A DNA stretch of 6,503 nt from CAYQUL01 sp964568925 (lineage in GTDB: Bacteria; Patescibacteriota; Microgenomatia; UBA8517). The stretch is from assembly GCA_964568925.1 (NCBI GenBank), contig CAZMSJ010000034.1:1-6503 (forward strand), read 5' to 3'. Positions 4,291-6,503 of the stretch are shown piece by piece (position 1 is the first letter of the stretch; each line of letters opens with the position of its first letter). Below the pieces are notes generated by a model. The model worked only from the letters and a program-made list of their open reading frames with translations. It was not told the DNA's origin and searched no databases. The position numbers and the translations under genes are program-made.

Positions 4291-5808
4291 TTACTTTTTT
4301 AGAAGTTTATGAAACTCAGGATAGATTTCTTCAATTGATGGATCAACGAGTTTCTTCATTTGAGGGAACAGTGTTGCCTCACGTGCACCTACATTTTCCA
4401 AGAACCAGAATACTCGTTCAGAGTGACCATACCCAGACACTGGAGGCATTCCATATTCAAGCATTTCAACGAAATCGATATCCATCATCTGAGCTTCGTC
4501 ATCACCGGCTTCTCGGGCCTTCTGTTGAGCGAGGAAGCGTTCGTATTGATCAATCGGATCATTCAATTCTGAATATCCATTCCCTAATTCGGTTCCTGCC
4601 AAAATGACATGGAATCTCTCGGTTAACTCTGGTGTCTCTGGTTTAGATTTTGCGAGCGGTGACATAAACTTTGGTTCATTAATTAAAAATGCTGGACCTG
4701 CAATTGTTTTTCGAACAAGTTTCCAACAATTATCAACCAATCGGTTTCGGTTTACGGCTCCATCTAAATGTACTTTGTGAGTAAGCAAGACCTTCATCAT
4801 TTCCTCATCTGTTGATGTCTCAATATCAATTCCTAAATGGCTTTTAATACTTTCTGCATAATCGATCTCTTTCCATTCATCCGCTAAATCAAAAGTGTGA
4901 TCACCTTTCGTAAATTGTGTTTTTCCATAGACCTTGTTGGCAATATAACGGAACATATCTCGAACAAGTTCCATGTTGTCTTTATAGTCTGCATAGGCCC
5001 AATACCACTCCACTTGATAGTATTCTTGAAGATGCTCATCATCGATTCCTTCGTTTCTAAAGTTTGGAGCTAATGTATAGACTTTCTCAAAACCTCCACC
5101 GATTAATCTTTTCTGAGGAAGTTCTGTAGAAATACGCAAATAAAAATCTTCATCGAGAGCATTGTGATGAGTTACAAATGGACGAGCATCAGCTCCACCC
5201 GTAACGTGTTCCATAACAGGTGCTTCAACTTCCAAAAATCCTTTTGAAGTTAAAAATGAACGATTTGCTTCCCAAAAGGCACTTTTTCGTTTAAATAAAT
5301 CACGACGTGCAGGATTCATAATCAAATCCAAATATCGTTTTCGATATATTGTTTCTTGATCGGTTATCCCTTCCCACTTCTCAGGGAGTGGTCGAATTGC
5401 TTTTGTTAGAATTCGTAGCGTTTCTGGAACAATTGAGATTTCTCCACGAGATGTTCTCGTTATTTGACCATAGACCTCAACAAAGTCTCCGATATCAACT
5501 AATGAAAGATCAGTAAATCCTAAGGTTCCTTTTTCTACGTTTGTCGTCTCAAGAATAGCTTCTTGAATAAAGATTTGGATTTTTCCACTTTCATCAGACA
5601 AATGTCCAAAAATAAGTTTTCCATGCTCTCGCCAACTCATGAGTCGACCAGCAAGTGTTACTTTTTTCTGATCAAAATCAGTGAATTTTGAAATGATTTC
5701 ATTGTTTGAATATTCTTTGTGGGATTTTGAAGGATACGGATCAATACCCATTTCACGCAGTTTCCGGGATTTTTCAATTCTAATGTTTCTGATTTCAGTT
5801 AATGACAT
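4291..5808 (-). CDS. lysS: Lysyl-tRNA synthetase, class II, divergent motifs
   Basis: LysRS charges tRNA-Lys with lysine in the cytoplasm. The 505-residue protein has the normal length and order: an N-terminal OB-fold anticodon-binding domain (about 48-135), then a class II catalytic core. Recognisable segments are motif 1 (GFLEVEAPVM, 190-199), GGADARPFVTHHNALD (204-219), motif 2 beginning NFRNEGI (249-255) and motif 3 ending SER (463-465). Residues expected to contact lysine by comparison with E. coli LysS are kept: E229, E267, Y269, N410, E414, with Y412 in place of Phe. This supports lysine specificity. Two stretches differ from textbook LysRS: LQEYY replaces NPEFT after motif 2, and motif 3 reads GYGHSER, one residue shorter than GxGxGxDR. 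The ATG at 5808 has no Shine-Dalgarno. The gene follows rpsI by 70 bp and converges tail-to-tail on the glycosyltransferase. Confidence 0.95.
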   Translation of the reverse strand: MSLTEIRNIRIEKSRKLREMGIDPYPSKSHKEYSNNEIISKFTDFDQKKVTLAGRLMSWREHGKLIFGHLSDESGKIQIFIQEAILETTNVEKGTLGFTDLSLVDIGDFVEVYGQITRTSRGEISIVPETLRILTKAIRPLPEKWEGITDQETIYRKRYLDLIMNPARRDLFKRKSAFWEANRSFLTSKGFLEVEAPVMEHVTGGADARPFVTHHNALDEDFYLRISTELPQKRLIGGGFEKVYTLAPNFRNEGIDDEHLQEYYQVEWYWAYADYKDNMELVRDMFRYIANKVYGKTQFTKGDHTFDLADEWKEIDYAESIKSHLGIDIETSTDEEMMKVLLTHKVHLDGAVNRNRLVDNCWKLVRKTIAGPAFLINEPKFMSPLAKSKPETPELTERFHVILAGTELGNGYSELNDPIDQYERFLAQQKAREAGDDEAQMMDIDFVEMLEYGMPPVSGYGHSERVFWFLENVGAREATLFPQMKKLVDPSIEEIYPEFHKLLKK

Positions 5809-5814
5809 GAGGCT

Positions 5815-5820
5815 AGTATA
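5815..5820 (-). promoter_or_regulatory. Candidate -10 box of lysS
   Basis: Minus-strand TATACT matches five of six -10 positions and ends 6 bp before the lysS ATG, implying a leaderless transcript. The -35 region is only T-rich (no good hexamer at 16-19 bp). No convincing terminator lies between rpsI and lysS, so read-through from the ribosomal genes is also possible. Confidence 0.4.
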
Positions 5821-5878
5821 TCCGAGAGAAGGTTACAATAAAAGCGCCAAGGGTAGTTCCACTTCAAAAGATGCGATA

Positions 5879-6286
5879 TTATCGCTTTGGAGATGACTTC
5901 TTTCGTCGGGCTTTTCCACCTGTTCCGACGTGTCGTCGTTGTCGAATTCTTGAGTCTCGTGTAAGAAGATCAGCAGCTTTAAGTGGTTCTCGGAAAGCTT
6001 CGTTTGTTGCGGCGAGTGCTCGAGAAATACCATGCATAACAGCAGTCAATTGTCCTTGCTTTCCTCCACCTGAAACTTTGGCTGTAACATAGTACTTACC
6101 AATAGTGTTAGTTGTTGTGAATGGTTTTTGCCAAAGTGAAGTCAAAAAAGCTGCACCAAAGTACTTTCCAATAACAACACCGTTTACGGTGCTTTCTTCA
6201 GTACCTTTGTGCACACGAACACGAGCAGAAGCCGTTCGTCGGCGTCCAACTGCGTATACGTATTCTTTTTTTGTTTTAGCTGCCAT
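5879..6286 (-). CDS. rpsI: 30S ribosomal protein S9
   Basis: S9 is a small-subunit head protein whose C-terminal tail reaches toward the P-site tRNA. The 135-residue product has the expected length and features: VYAVGRRRTASARV near the N-terminus (10-23), NGVVIGKYFG (35-44), the signature GGGKQGQLTAVMHGISRAL (73-91), and TRDSRIRQRRHVGTGGKARRKKSSPKR at the C-terminus, ending in the conserved Lys-Arg that contacts tRNA. The start ATG lies 2 bp after the rplM stop with no Shine-Dalgarno (the upstream bases read CAGAAATAACT), so translation probably depends on coupling to rplM. The rplM-rpsI order is one of the most conserved bacterial gene pairs. Nothing is missing or truncated. Confidence 0.98.
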   Translation of the reverse strand: MAAKTKKEYVYAVGRRRTASARVRVHKGTEESTVNGVVIGKYFGAAFLTSLWQKPFTTTNTIGKYYVTAKVSGGGKQGQLTAVMHGISRALAATNEAFREPLKAADLLTRDSRIRQRRHVGTGGKARRKKSSPKR

Positions 6287-6288
6287 AG

Positions 6289-6503
6289 TTATTTCTGAGT
6301 AGTTTGACCGTGATATGGATTTTCAGTACCAACAACAAGTCGCAATCGTGCCATTCTTTCATCTCGCAATCTGTTTACTGGAAGCATTCGTCGTACAGCA
6401 AGTTCCAAGATTCTACTTGGGTTTTCTCGCTTAACTTGAGAATAAGCAACTTCCTTAAAACCTCCTGGATATCCAGAGTGTCCGTAGTATACCTTTAGTA
6501 ACT
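6289..6503 (-). CDS. rplM: 50S ribosomal protein L13, C-terminal 70 residues (5' end beyond window)
   Basis: L13 is an early-assembly protein of the large subunit. The visible minus-strand frame begins inside the gene at the window edge and ends at TAA (6289-6291). It reads VYYGHSGYPGGFK, the conserved HSGYPGG region of L13, followed by ENPSRILELAVRRMLPVNRLRDERMARLRLVVG, matching the conserved helix and the MLP motif, and closes with GTENPYHGQTTQK. Full-length L13 is about 140-150 residues, so roughly half is present. It precedes rpsI by 2 bp on the same strand in the standard L13-S9 operon. The promoter and start lie outside the window. Confidence 0.96.
   Translation of the reverse strand, partial: LLKVYYGHSGYPGGFKEVAYSQVKRENPSRILELAVRRMLPVNRLRDERMARLRLVVGTENPYHGQTTQK

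Noticed and set aside
6304..6498. Plus-strand open frame at the right edge.
   Set aside because: It is antisense to the conserved L13 coding sequence and has no recognisable features.

Overview
This window looks like chromosomal core sequence from an AT-rich bacterium with a compact genome, most plausibly a member of the Candidate Phyla Radiation (Patescibacteria, Parcubacteria-like). That placement is an inference. It rests on very short intergenic gaps, a tRNA gene without encoded CCA, a shortened VIT/CCC1-type transporter, a GT39-type membrane glycosyltransferase of the sort common in that group, and a lysyl-tRNA synthetase with lineage-divergent class II motifs. The genetic code appears standard: no gene needs UGA read as an amino acid.

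Layout. At the left edge is recA (minus strand, first 301 codons). A divergent promoter region of about 65 bp separates it from a plus-strand tRNA-Pro(GGG) gene. The tRNA abuts the 3' end of a minus-strand PIN-domain (VapC-like) toxin gene, which overlaps a small upstream gene that is probably its antitoxin. A strong rho-independent terminator then closes a minus-strand gene for a 68-residue basic protein with a near-perfect Shine-Dalgarno site. That gene diverges from a plus-strand pair encoding a VIT/CCC1-like membrane transporter and a GT39-family glycosyltransferase, and the two divergent promoters appear to share one -35 box. The glycosyltransferase ends one base from the 3' end of lysS (minus). 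Upstream of lysS on the same strand are rpsI (S9) and the C-terminal part of rplM (L13), 2 bp apart.

How the genes relate. rplM-rpsI-lysS is a translation cluster. recA is housekeeping recombination. The PIN pair next to a tRNA is an accessory toxin-antitoxin module, a class whose toxins often cleave tRNA or rRNA. The plus-strand pair is cell-envelope related: metal-ion movement and transfer of sugar from a lipid-linked donor.

The most interesting signals are small. The tRNA-Pro carries a coordinated change at the normally invariant 18/55 tertiary pair. Several genes have a -10 element only 6-11 bp from the start codon, suggesting leaderless mRNAs, in contrast to the strong Shine-Dalgarno of the 68-residue gene. 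The proposed antitoxin fits no common antitoxin fold I recognise. I see no CRISPR array, insertion sequence, prophage or biosynthetic cluster, and no gene-free stretch longer than 300 bases.
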